Assembly (NCBI GenBank): GCA_030430495.1
Contig: JAUIKM010000042.1
Coordinates: 1-50,070, forward strand
Origin: a bacterium
Lineage (GTDB): Bacteria; Bacteroidota; Ignavibacteria; Kapaibacteriales; UBA7675
Length of the DNA stretch: 50,070 nucleotides
Direction of reading: 5' to 3'
In this document: positions 8,004 through 16,422 of the stretch, piece after piece
How positions within the stretch are numbered: the first letter of the stretch is position 1
How the letters are laid out: each line of letters starts with the position of its first letter
Translations under genes and position numbers: made by a program
The notes under the pieces: model-generated
Databases searched by the model: none
Told to the model about the DNA's origin: nothing
Seen by the model: the letters and a program-made list of their open reading frames with translations, nothing else

Positions 8004-9572
8004 ATGCAAACCAGCAAAACACCCGGAAATATCGCAGGAACGGACATGACTGCCGCCGGCGCCGAGCAAACGCCGGACACAGAGCGCCTGCCCAACTCCG
8101 CCGCCGAACCCGAGTCCGCCGAAGCGCTTGGTCGCCTCTTTCCGCACATGGAGCGCCTGGCCGTCAGCCAGGACGAATACATCCGCGCACTCGAACGCAG
8201 TATCCAGCTGCTGCAACGCGAAGTGGAGCACCTGCGCCAGACGCGCCCCGCTCCCGGCGCTGAAGCCGCCGCCGCTGTAAGTTCGCCCGACACCAAGGCG
8301 CTGCGCAGCACGGCCCAGCTCATCCGTTCCTACTCCACGCCCGAACAGGTCATCGGCAGCCTGCAGGCCTACATCGATCAACGCTTCCCTGTCCTCGACA
8401 GCGGCATGTACCTCTTTGCACCGGGCCTGACGGCGCTGACCTCCGCCAGTGAAAACTCCTCCGAGCGACTGACGCGCATCTGCCGCTCTATCGACGAAGA
8501 ATGTATTATCGACTGGGCAATTCGCCAGCGCCGCACGCTCGTGATTCCAAATGTTGCCGATCCCGACGACAGCGCCACGAGCATTGTTATCATTCCGCTC
8601 TTCCTGCGCGGCGCGGCCGTCGGTGTCTTTCTGGCGCTGACGACACTTACGGCGCAGGAGATCGCCAACGGCGATCTGGAAGGACTGACAGTGCTTGCCG
8701 AGTCGGCGGCTATCGCCATAGACAACATCCGCAGCAGCAAAGAAATCTCGCGCATGAACAACCGGCTTAATTCGCTCAACCAGCAGATGGTGCGCTCCGC
8801 CAAGCTGGCGTCCATCGGCGAGCTGGCCGGCAGCATCGCGCACGAAATCAACAACCCGCTGCAGATTCTGCTCGGGCACATTCAATTGCTGGAGAGCGGC
8901 GTCGGCGATCCGGGCCGCAGAATAAAAATCGTCGCGCGTCAGGTCGATCGCATCGGCGAGATTACCCAACGGCTCCTCGATTTTGCGCGCAATGTGCCCG
9001 TCGACAGCCAGCCCGCGCCGCTCGACCTGAACGAAGCCGTTGAGCGCGTCCTGCAATTTGTCGGCGCGCAGTTGCAGCGCGACGGTATCGACGTTGAATT
9101 TGAACCTGAAGCCGGACCAAAAATCTGCAACGGCATTCGCTCCCAGCTGGAGCAGGTCATTCTGAATATTATCCTGAATGCACGCGACGCCATGCCCGAC
9201 GGCGGTAAACTCACGATGGCGCTCTTTGAGGAAGGCAACAATCGCCTGTGCCTGACGATTGCCGATACGGGCCTGGGTATCCGTCGCGAAAACCTGGCAC
9301 AAATTTTCGACTCGTTTTTCACGACCAAACCGGCCGGACGCGGCACCGGACTGGGCCTCTCCATTTCGCGCCAAATCGTGGAACAGCACGACGGCGAGAT
9401 TTCGCTGGTCTCGGAATACGGCAAAGGCACAACGTTCAGAATTGTGTTGCCCCGCCTGCGTGATGTGACCGTGCCGGAGCGGGCGACCGCCGAAGCCGCA
9501 GAAACTCAGGCCGCATCCGCGCAGTCGCACCTGCGTTCGGACAAATTACCAGACAGTGCGGAGCGCGTATGA
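8004..9572 (+). CDS. GAF-domain sensor histidine kinase
   Basis: This 522-residue cytoplasmic two-component kinase has no membrane segment. A helical region of about residues 35-85 precedes a GAF-type sensor domain (about 95-235). The HisKA helix carries LAGSIAHEINNPLQILLGHI with His280 as the phosphorylation site. The ATPase domain follows with NIILNARDAMPDGG (N box), IADTGLGI (G1), FDSFFTTK (F box) and GTGLGLSIS (G2). It is therefore a NtrB-like class kinase, which often partners with sigma-54 activators or receivers. No response regulator is visible nearby. An alternative ATG lies 14 codons in, also with a plausible ribosome binding site. The stop overlaps the next start as ATGA. Its membership of the flhF-fliA operon suggests it senses a cytoplasmic cue for motility. 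Confidence 0.92.
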   Translation: MQTSKTPGNIAGTDMTAAGAEQTPDTERLPNSAAEPESAEALGRLFPHMERLAVSQDEYIRALERSIQLLQREVEHLRQTRPAPGAEAAAAVSSPDTKALRSTAQLIRSYSTPEQVIGSLQAYIDQRFPVLDSGMYLFAPGLTALTSASENSSERLTRICRSIDEECIIDWAIRQRRTLVIPNVADPDDSATSIVIIPLFLRGAAVGVFLALTTLTAQEIANGDLEGLTVLAESAAIAIDNIRSSKEISRMNNRLNSLNQQMVRSAKLASIGELAGSIAHEINNPLQILLGHIQLLESGVGDPGRRIKIVARQVDRIGEITQRLLDFARNVPVDSQPAPLDLNEAVERVLQFVGAQLQRDGIDVEFEPEAGPKICNGIRSQLEQVILNIILNARDAMPDGGKLTMALFEEGNNRLCLTIADTGLGIRRENLAQIFDSFFTTKPAGRGTGLGLSISRQIVEQHDGEISLVSEYGKGTTFRIVLPRLRDVTVPERATAEAAETQAASAQSHLRSDKLPDSAERV

Positions 9573-11293
9573 CATCACTTCGGTTCCACCTGGTATTGCT
9601 CCTGTTGATCGCCCCCCTGTCCGCCGCCGCGCAACAGGCCGCCAACGAACTGCTGGCGATCGAGACGGCCGATGACGGCCAGATAGAATTCCGTTTTGAC
9701 CGGGCTCCGGTCGTCAAAAATTCGGCGCTTTCAACGCAGAAAACGCGTATCAGTCTGCGAATCGAGAACTGCGGCGTGCGTGACGACGCCCGCAACGTGC
9801 CCGGCGCCGGCCCCGTTGAGCGCATCTTTGTGCAGCGCGACGAAGCCGATGCGATGATTTACATCGAGCTGCGCCAACGCGGCGGCTATTCGCTGGCGGT
9901 GCTGCCCTACAGCGCCCAATTGCGCCTGTACGTCGTCGACTGGCTGCAAATGGACGCCTCCGCGGAGCACTTTCACAGCGGCCTCCTCGCTCTCGAATCC
10001 GGCGCGCGCGGCGCGGCGCTGAACGAATTCGGCCAGGCCGGGGACCACGCCGATGCGGCCGCCATGAGCGGCATTCTGTACATGCGGACCGGCGATGCGG
10101 CCGCGGCGCGCGCACAGCTGGAACGCGCCCTCAAACTGAAAAGCGGCTTCCCCGATGTATTTGCCGCCCTCTCCAGTCTGGAAAAAGCCGACGGCAACAC
10201 CAAACGCGCCGCCGACCTGGCCGCGACATTTTTTGAACGCAGCGGCCGCGACAGCATCGCGACCCTGTTCACGGCAAGCTCGGCTCCCGCGACGGACTTC
10301 GACGAACCTTTGACCCTGGCCGCCGCCATCGTGCTGCCGGGACGCGACTCCCTGCCTGCCGCGGAAACAGCCGCGACGGACTCAAGCACAGACGCGGACA
10401 CAAGCGATTCCACGCGATCCGGCGCTCCGGCGCTGGCGCTGGCGGAAGCCGATACGGCTGGACGCGGCCCCTCCGAGTTTGCCCTGCGCTACGGCCGGCC
10501 GCGCCAGGCGCGCAGCGACGAGTTGAAATCACTCATGCCCGGCTGGATCAAATGGGCCGCCGCGGGAATAGCCATCGTCGCCGTGTTCGGCGGCATCGGC
10601 GTCGCCGTGTTTTATTTCCGCTGGCGCAAGAAAAAAATGGCGGGCAGTCCGCGGACCGCCGCCCCCGGCTCCGAGTTCGAAGCCATGGTGCGCGAAGCCC
10701 TGGCCGCCGATGAAGCCGAAGCCGCGACGGACGCCGCATCCGGAGCCTCAAACAACGGCCGCCCCGATGGAAACACCGCCGACGCAGACCGCGCCTACGC
10801 CCCCAAACCCGACGCCGAGTGGCTGGCGGCGCTCGACGACACGCAGCCTCTCGCTGCGGGACTAACAAAAAATGGCCTGGGCGAAGCCGAATCAGAAGCA
10901 AACACAGCCGACGAAACCGACGATCCGAGCGCCGACGCCGCATTGCCGGAAGATGAGTACGCGCTTAACCAGACTGAAGAAGCGGATGAGGAAGACAGGC
11001 GCAGAACGATAAAAGCAATGCATTCGAGCGGCGCGGCGCTGGACATGGCCCGCACACTGGGACGCAGCCGCATGCAGTCGCGCCTGGAACACCTGGCCGA
11101 CGTGGACGCCGCCGGCATTCCCGATGGACGCATTGACCGGGCCGCCCTGGCGCGCGACCTCGGCGTAACTGCGGGCGAACTGCAGATCAAACAGGCGCTG
11201 GGCAGGTTGGAAGGTGCGAACGATGCCGAACGGGTCGATAAACTGGCCGCGATATTCGGGACGCGCACTGGAAGCAATCTGAAAAATTCTTAA
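9569..11293 (+). CDS. Secreted-N/one-TM protein with TPR, flagellar operon
   Basis: This 574-residue protein is not one I can name. It has a cleavable-looking signal peptide (to about residue 22, ending SAAAQQ) and a beta-rich domain (about 25-125) reminiscent of AMIN-type domains. TPR-like helices follow at about 130-225, including a clear TGDAAAARAQLERALKLK repeat. Next come an Ala/Asp-rich linker, one membrane helix (about 325-350, WIKWAAAGIAIVAVFGGIG) and a basic RWRKKK stop-transfer. A long acidic cytoplasmic stretch follows. The last 85 residues are helical with an HTH-like ARDLGVTAGELQI segment. It is coupled to the kinase gene by ATGA. The layout resembles, in reverse order, the polar landmark FimV (TM, acidic region, TPR). 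That is an analogy, not homology I can show. Confidence 0.8.
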   Translation: MTSLRFHLVLLLLIAPLSAAAQQAANELLAIETADDGQIEFRFDRAPVVKNSALSTQKTRISLRIENCGVRDDARNVPGAGPVERIFVQRDEADAMIYIELRQRGGYSLAVLPYSAQLRLYVVDWLQMDASAEHFHSGLLALESGARGAALNEFGQAGDHADAAAMSGILYMRTGDAAAARAQLERALKLKSGFPDVFAALSSLEKADGNTKRAADLAATFFERSGRDSIATLFTASSAPATDFDEPLTLAAAIVLPGRDSLPAAETAATDSSTDADTSDSTRSGAPALALAEADTAGRGPSEFALRYGRPRQARSDELKSLMPGWIKWAAAGIAIVAVFGGIGVAVFYFRWRKKKMAGSPRTAAPGSEFEAMVREALAADEAEAATDAASGASNNGRPDGNTADADRAYAPKPDAEWLAALDDTQPLAAGLTKNGLGEAESEANTADETDDPSADAALPEDEYALNQTEEADEEDRRRTIKAMHSSGAALDMARTLGRSRMQSRLEHLADVDAAGIPDGRIDRAALARDLGVTAGELQIKQALGRLEGANDAERVDKLAAIFGTRTGSNLKNS

Positions 11294-11305
11294 CTTTCCC
11301 GATTG
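11291..11305 (+). promoter_or_regulatory. Candidate promoter box shared with the dus upstream region
   Basis: TAACTTTCCCGATTG here matches TAAATTTCCCGATTG at 19583-19597 at 14 of 15 bases. Both lie shortly upstream of a gene start (about 42 and 68 bases from the end of the motif). The first eight bases resemble the Bacteroidota -7 box. It overlaps the stop codon of the preceding gene. Confidence 0.35.
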
Positions 11306-11404
11306 CACTTTTTACCCGGCAGACGATAACAAAATGGGGCGTTGCGGATGTTCCTGTCAAAAATGCCGGGCTCCCCGGAGATCGGGGCAACCCTGAAGCC
11401 GAAT

Positions 11405-12916
11405 ATGTTCCAGAACGGCCGCTACATTCGCCTCTTTCTTCTCCTGCTGTCTGCACTGACTCTGGGCCCCATGGCCGCGTCCGCGCAGTGGAAAATCCAG
11501 GAAGACGATCTGGTCGGCGCCGGCGCCGTGCAAAGCGTGATTGAGGTGCGCTGCGGTCCTGAGACAATCGTGCTGGCGGGAACAAGCCTGGGAATGTTCG
11601 TCGATCCGACGGGTTATGCCGCGCCGGGACGTTGGATCCGCGCCAACGAAGGGCTGCCCGGCAATGGCCAGGTCGGACAGATCAAAGGTATTTTTTCACT
11701 GGTTGGACGCGATTCCATCGTGTTTGCCGCCGTTGAAGGCGGCATTTACGCCACCGTCGTCACCAGCGCAAACATCCCGCCCTGCCGTCCGCGCGCGTGG
11801 TTTCCCTTCGGCAACAACGTTGCTGCGCTGGGCACGGTCAACGATATGCACCTGGCGGATTCCTCGCTCTACGCCGCAAGCGACGACGGCATCTGGCGCA
11901 TCGATTTTAAGCCTGACAGCCTTGATCGTTTTGAAGTCACGTCAACATCGGCCGTCTGGAGCCGCGTCGGCACCAACTTCACGAATGATGCGCTCTCCGT
12001 TCACAAACATCGCAACAACCTCGTGGCAGGCTACTGGCGCAACGGCGCGGAATTTTACGACGAAAACTGCGAACAAAGCGGCTTCGACTGCGCGTGGTTT
12101 ACCGTCGGCCAGAACATTCCCGCCGACGAACTCAGCATCCACGACATCGTCAGTGTGAGCATGGCCAGCCTGCAGGTGGAAACGGAGTTCAACTCCATCC
12201 CCTGCCAGGGCGTGCTGCTGGCCGGTGCGGGCGACCCCAATCTCTTCCTGGCTCCCACGCCCCTGCCCGATTCGGTTCCACAGGCGCTCGACTTTCTGGT
12301 CGACATCAGCCCCGTCAAGTACGACCGGCGTATGAACCACAGGATCAATACCGTCCTGGCGGGCGACTTCCCTTCCGCTCCCAACTCCATCTTTGTCGGC
12401 TCCGAACTGGGCGGCATCTGGTGGTCCGGCGACTGCGGCGCGAGCTGGCAGATGCTGAACGACACGGAAGAAGGCACGAATATCGACGGCGCGGACATCA
12501 GCATGCTGACGGTCATCCGCGACGACCTTCTGCTCGCCTCAATGCGCACGGGCGGCCTGTTCCACGGCAGCGGTTTTGCACTGGCTTCGCTCAAAGAACT
12601 CATGCAAAACGTGCGGCCGACCGCCGTCAACGAAGATACGACAACGGTAAAAGTGGCGGAATTCGACGTCACGGCCGATATTTCCGGTGAGCGCGGTTTT
12701 GCGGAACTGGCGGTACCGGATGAGAATCTGGGCAAAATTACGATCGAGGCCTACAACCTGCTTGGTAAGAAGGTGCTCGACATTTACAGTGGTCAGATGA
12801 CGCGCAACCGCGACAATTTTGAATTCAGCCTGGCCGCACTCCCCGGCGGCATGTACCTCTGCGTGGTGCGCGGGCGCAACCTCAAACTGGCGGATAAATT
12901 TGTTGTTTCACGCTGA
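11405..12916 (+). CDS. T9SS-sorted secreted protein, propeller-like
   Basis: The C-terminal ~70 residues form a type A T9SS sorting domain: YNLLGKKVLDIYSGQ, then LPGGMYLCVVRG and a terminal LADKFVVSR. The protein should therefore be exported by Sec, then across the outer membrane by the type IX system. From the ATG at 11405 it has 503 residues and a good signal peptide (LFLLLLSALTLGPMAASAQ). Starts at 11342 (TTG) and 11348 (ATG) would put 19-21 extra residues before it. The body has repeated blade-like segments (VLAGTSLGMFV, VFAAVEGGIYAT, LYAASDDGIWRID, FVGSELGGIWWSGDCGASW) typical of BNR/sortilin-like beta propellers. Ligand or enzyme activity is unknown. A PorV-like barrel gene follows directly. 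Confidence 0.85.
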   Translation: MFQNGRYIRLFLLLLSALTLGPMAASAQWKIQEDDLVGAGAVQSVIEVRCGPETIVLAGTSLGMFVDPTGYAAPGRWIRANEGLPGNGQVGQIKGIFSLVGRDSIVFAAVEGGIYATVVTSANIPPCRPRAWFPFGNNVAALGTVNDMHLADSSLYAASDDGIWRIDFKPDSLDRFEVTSTSAVWSRVGTNFTNDALSVHKHRNNLVAGYWRNGAEFYDENCEQSGFDCAWFTVGQNIPADELSIHDIVSVSMASLQVETEFNSIPCQGVLLAGAGDPNLFLAPTPLPDSVPQALDFLVDISPVKYDRRMNHRINTVLAGDFPSAPNSIFVGSELGGIWWSGDCGASWQMLNDTEEGTNIDGADISMLTVIRDDLLLASMRTGGLFHGSGFALASLKELMQNVRPTAVNEDTTTVKVAEFDVTADISGERGFAELAVPDENLGKITIEAYNLLGKKVLDIYSGQMTRNRDNFEFSLAALPGGMYLCVVRGRNLKLADKFVVSR

Positions 12917-12932
12917 ACACGGCCCCATAGCG

Positions 12933-14018
12933 TTGTTTCCGCGGCGGAGTTCTACAGGAATTCCCACACAGCCCCTTGACCTTTTAAAGGCCATTTTGCT
13001 TGTCGGCGTGCTGGGAATTGCGGGCTTTGCCGTGCCGTTGGCGGCGCAGAGCAACGGAGGCGCAGCGCCGGAGTCCTACCTGCTGCGCGGCGTCAGCGCG
13101 CGGGCAATTGCAATGGGCGACGCGTACACGGCGGTGGCCAACGATCCGGCGGCGATGTACTACAATCCGGCCGGTCTGGCCTTTCAATCGCAGCGGCCGC
13201 AGGTCGGCGGCATGTTCAGCGCGCTGGACTTTGAGCGCCGGCACAACTACCTGGCCTACGGCCAGTCATTTGCCGACTGGATCGGCGCGGGGATTTCCGT
13301 CAACAACTACGACGCCGGCACGATCACGGGCCGCGATGCCGCCGGCAACCCGCTCGGCACCTACGAAAACCGTCAACTGGCCGCGGCGGGCGGCGTGGCC
13401 TTCCGCACGCGCAACATTTCCGCCGGTGCAAGCGGTAAGTATTTGCTGAATACGCTGGACGGCGCCGACATCAAAGCGGACGGCTGGGCCGTGGACGTCG
13501 GAATGAAGATGCAGCTGCTCGATGTTATCTCCGTGGGCGTGGCGGCCAACAACCTGTTCGGCGAGTTGCAGTGGAACAACGACAGCAAGACGGTGGAGGA
13601 GATTCGCTATTCCATTCGCGGCGGCGTAGCGGTGGAATTGCAGCTGGAATCACTGACGGACTACGAGCGCACCAATGTGCTGGGCGAGATCAAAACAGAG
13701 CGGCGGCGCTCCGACGGATACATTCTGCTGGCGCTCGACGCCGAATTTCACGAGAAAGACAAACACACCGCCCTTTTGCTTGGTGCAGAGATTGCGCCGA
13801 TTCGTGAGTTGGCTCTGCGAGGCGGCTTTCCAATCGTGAACGACGACCGCGGCGTGTCACGCGTCTTTGCCTTCAACCGCTTCGGCGCGGGTTTGTCCCT
13901 GCGCGTCATCGCGGACGAGGAGTTGCCATTCCGCATGCATCTGGATTACGCGTTGAGCAAATCCTATCTGAACACGGACAAAATCAGCCATCACCTGTCG
14001 ATTTTACTTCAGTTCTGA
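12933..14018 (+). CDS. PorV/PorQ-family outer membrane barrel
   Basis: The mature N-terminus reads YLLRGVSARAIAMGDAYTA, followed by ANDPAAMYYNPAGLAF. This is the hallmark opening of the PorV/PorQ (FadL-like) outer membrane family. PorV is the T9SS shuttle that carries cargo to the attachment complex. The rest (about 330 residues) alternates as amphipathic beta strands and ends in an aromatic, LSILLQF, as outer membrane barrels do. The start is uncertain: no ATG lies between the previous stop and the signal-peptide core (ILLVGVLGIAGFAVPLAAQ). I give the TTG at 12933, which yields an 18-residue N-region with RR. A TTG at 12993 is possible but would cut into the signal peptide. Being next to a T9SS cargo supports a secretion role, but the family is broad. 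Confidence 0.8.
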   Translation: MFPRRSSTGIPTQPLDLLKAILLVGVLGIAGFAVPLAAQSNGGAAPESYLLRGVSARAIAMGDAYTAVANDPAAMYYNPAGLAFQSQRPQVGGMFSALDFERRHNYLAYGQSFADWIGAGISVNNYDAGTITGRDAAGNPLGTYENRQLAAAGGVAFRTRNISAGASGKYLLNTLDGADIKADGWAVDVGMKMQLLDVISVGVAANNLFGELQWNNDSKTVEEIRYSIRGGVAVELQLESLTDYERTNVLGEIKTERRRSDGYILLALDAEFHEKDKHTALLLGAEIAPIRELALRGGFPIVNDDRGVSRVFAFNRFGAGLSLRVIADEELPFRMHLDYALSKSYLNTDKISHHLSILLQF

Positions 14019-14364
14019 CGTTTTACATTTTGAAAATACACCATTAATATCTAATTTTTCGCCGTCCTTGTTACGTCAAAAACGCGTGCCCCCCGAACAA
14101 AGCACGTGCACATGTACCCGGGCATTGCCCTCAAAGAAAGTCAACGACATATCCTCGGAAGAATTCACACGCGGCGAGGAGAGCTGTGGAATGCGATCTC
14201 CGCAAAACCTTGATGCCACGCTCTTTTCGGCAAAACAGGATGGGAAAACGTTCCCTTGATGGGGAGAGAATCGAAACTAAGGAACTAAATCGGTAAGGCA
14301 CTAGTCGCAGTCAAGTCGTTGATTTCGAATGGCGGCTACGTGGAGCAGAACGGAGGTTTACCAG
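14019..14364. other. AT-richer intergenic stretch
   Basis: This stretch is noticeably richer in A and T than the genes on either side. I see no convincing gene. A frame at 14068-14259 lacks a ribosome binding site and family features. A small hairpin, GGGAA-AACG-TTCCC, lies at 14242-14255 without a T-run. TAATTTTT at about 14053 could be part of a promoter. Confidence 0.45.
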
Positions 14365-14661
14365 ATGTTTTCGAGCACTGAACCAGAAATCGTTAGCAAG
14401 CAGATACAGTCATTGGTGGACAAAGAGGTCGCGACATTGCATCAATTGACACGCACTGAACAATGCCGCGACCTGTACGAAAGTTTTAGGATCACCAACC
14501 ACCCGGATCGTCGTAAAAATCGATCCAGGAGGCATCGTCCTGATAGTCGTATACGATTTGATTGGTTAACTGCTGATCAGATTCGATCTGTTGAATCTCC
14601 GCCTGATTTTGTTGTTCAATCGCCTCGATCTCTGAAGTCCAGTACGTGTTCGGACTCGTAA
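14365..14661 (+). CDS. Small ORF with consensus ribosome binding site
   Basis: This is a possible 98-residue protein. The ATG has GGAGG at 14352-14356, eight bases upstream, which is ideal. The first half (MFSSTEPEIVSKQIQSLVDK and on to about residue 48) looks like a normal helical, mixed-charge protein. From about residue 49 the frame becomes Arg/Ser-rich. There it runs antisense to another small ORF (14492-14701, minus), so the second half may be a shadow of that gene or the result of a frameshift. No family is recognised. It could be a truncated remnant. Confidence 0.35.
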   Translation: MFSSTEPEIVSKQIQSLVDKEVATLHQLTRTEQCRDLYESFRITNHPDRRKNRSRRHRPDSRIRFDWLTADQIRSVESPPDFVVQSPRSLKSSTCSDS

Positions 14662-14701
14662 TCTCACTGAGATAAAGCAGTATACAGAGTAAGGTTAACA
14701 C
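14492..14701 (-). CDS. Small signal-anchored acidic protein (candidate)
   Basis: This is a possible 69-residue protein starting at GTG, with a perfect GGAGG at 14709-14713, seven bases upstream. It has a hydrophobic N-terminus (LTLLCILLYL) like a signal peptide or anchor, then a Glu/Gln/Ile-rich helical part and an Asp/Tyr-rich acidic tail ending DFYDDPGGW. The amino acid usage, with very little Arg, is unlike the Arg-rich antisense shadows typical of this genome and argues for real coding. I recognise no family. It overlaps the plus-strand small ORF tail to tail. Expression would place it in the envelope. Confidence 0.45.
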   Translation of the reverse strand: MLTLLCILLYLSEITSPNTYWTSEIEAIEQQNQAEIQQIESDQQLTNQIVYDYQDDASWIDFYDDPGGW

Positions 14702-14862
14702 GACGCATCCTCCACGATTCTTGATTGCAAATGTCGTTCGAGGAGGGAAGATGGTGATCGTGACAATTCCCCGTTGCGCTGATTAACGCGTCATTGTTGC
14801 ATCCAAGTTGTGATCATATAAAGCCAATCGGCTGTTAACATTCTGAATTTACGCGGTTCTAC

Positions 14863-16377
14863 ATGAAAAATCTTAAAAAACTCGCTCGTTTTGTTGCAAA
14901 CCAAAATTTGCCTTTGTCCTCACTAAGCGGTACGGAAAACAAATTTTTCGAACTGGTTTGTTCGCGGGATTGCGATACAGACCACCAGGCCCTGCGTTCA
15001 CTCTACGGAAAAACCAAAACTACCTCGACCTATCGAGCGCTGAAGTTCAGGCTGCGCGAACGCCTGCTGGACTCGATGTTGCACCTGGAGATAAGCGGTG
15101 AAAAATACTCCGAGCACTTTGCGGCTGAGGCGGCAATCCGCAAACGGTTCTACATCATCTTTTTCCTGTGGCGTTTCTTCTTCGACAATCTGGCCTACCA
15201 ATTAACAAAAAAACTGATGGAGCAAGCCCACCGCTATCAAATTACGGATATTGAACTTGAATGCGCAAAATTACTGCAAACATATTACTGCTCCCGCAAC
15301 CGATACACTGATTTCGAAACAATCAGCCGGGAAGTTAAGTCGCTTACGGCGCGTCTGTCGGCGGAAAACGAGTTAAAATACCTGTACCAGAAAATCCGCA
15401 TGACCGTAGCCGGCGCGGTGCGCCTGAACGCCGACAGCCTGCAGGAACTGCATATCGCATTGCAAAAACTCAACGTCCACCGGATGCGCTACGAATCTCA
15501 TGCCATCCAGATGTATTACTTCCGCTCCGCCAGTTATCTGGCCCAGGCTGAAAAACGGCACCAGGAAGCCATCTGCATCTCGGACGAAGCGCTCGTTTAC
15601 TTCCGCTCCGTACCACACCTGACGCTGATAAAGGAGCACATTGAATTCCTGTCCGTCAAAGGCAAATCATTCCTCAAAATGCACGACCCGGTTAACGCGC
15701 GTTTTGCCTTCCTCTCCTGCCTGCGGTTTAACAATCACAATCAGGATTCCTGGTTTATTTTCCAGTCCTACGCTTTTATACTGGCGCTGCATCTCGGCAA
15801 GGTTTCCGATGCAAATGAGACGCTGCAGAAAGTCTTTGCCTCCGAGCGCTTTAAACAACAGAACGAACAGGTGCGCGAACTGTGGGAGCTGTTCAAGGCC
15901 TATCTGTTCTTTATTTACATTCGCGACGGCGGCGAGATAGACCACAACCACCGGCACATGATTAAACGCTGGAACAACAGCTTCCCCCTGCTCTCGCGCA
16001 AGCGCCAGGGATGGAATATCGCACTGACAATTATCCAGGCGCTCTTCCGCATAATCACCGACGGCGTCGACGATCTGGACGATCACTTTCGCAACCTCAA
16101 CTACTACGCCGAGCGCCACTTAAACAAAGCCGAGACTTATCGTTCCATGGTCTTTGTGCGCATGCTGATGTTAATTCCCAAGGAGCAGGGCGACTACAAT
16201 CGCGTAGAAAAACTGGCGCGCAAATGGCTGCAGAAATTGCGCAGCAGTCCCAGTTACATGGACGACCACGAGATCATTCCCTACGAACGCCTGTGGACCT
16301 GGGTGTTGCAGATTCTCGCCGGCCAGAAGCAACTGTTTAAACAGGACAGCCGCGGCGAACACCTGCGCACGGGTTAA
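14863..16377 (+). CDS. Helical-repeat protein of unknown function
   Basis: This 504-residue protein is almost entirely alpha-helical by eye and rich in Leu, Tyr, Phe, Arg and Lys. It has no signal peptide. Successive helix pairs such as YLAQAEKRHQEAICISDEAL and KSFLKMHDPVNARFAFLSCL have TPR-like spacing, so a TPR-type scaffold is likely from about residue 110 onward. The N-terminal 90 residues (KLARFVANQNLP, then RALKFRLRERLLDSMLHLE) look like a separate helical domain. I recognise no catalytic motif and cannot assign a function. Its first 200 bases are AT-richer than the rest, as is the upstream gap. A glycosyltransferase gene follows after 45 bases, but with its own promoter-like box, so co-transcription is uncertain. 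Confidence 0.85.
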   Translation: MKNLKKLARFVANQNLPLSSLSGTENKFFELVCSRDCDTDHQALRSLYGKTKTTSTYRALKFRLRERLLDSMLHLEISGEKYSEHFAAEAAIRKRFYIIFFLWRFFFDNLAYQLTKKLMEQAHRYQITDIELECAKLLQTYYCSRNRYTDFETISREVKSLTARLSAENELKYLYQKIRMTVAGAVRLNADSLQELHIALQKLNVHRMRYESHAIQMYYFRSASYLAQAEKRHQEAICISDEALVYFRSVPHLTLIKEHIEFLSVKGKSFLKMHDPVNARFAFLSCLRFNNHNQDSWFIFQSYAFILALHLGKVSDANETLQKVFASERFKQQNEQVRELWELFKAYLFFIYIRDGGEIDHNHRHMIKRWNNSFPLLSRKRQGWNIALTIIQALFRIITDGVDDLDDHFRNLNYYAERHLNKAETYRSMVFVRMLMLIPKEQGDYNRVEKLARKWLQKLRSSPSYMDDHEIIPYERLWTWVLQILAGQKQLFKQDSRGEHLRTG

Positions 16378-16408
16378 GTATTGAGCTAAACAACAGCCAA
16401 ATCTTGCG

Positions 16409-16416
16409 TATATTTG
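16409..16416 (+). promoter_or_regulatory. Candidate -7 box TATATTTG before the glycosyltransferase
   Basis: This is an exact TAnnTTTG match that ends six bases before the ATG at 16423, so a transcript from it would be leaderless or nearly so. A TTG lies 25 bases upstream (16381-16383), longer than the usual spacing. Support is moderate at best. Confidence 0.3.
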
Positions 16417-16422
16417 CCGACT

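Noticed and set aside
14068-14259. 63-codon ORF between the barrel gene and the small ORFs
   Set aside because: No ribosome binding site and no protein-like pattern.
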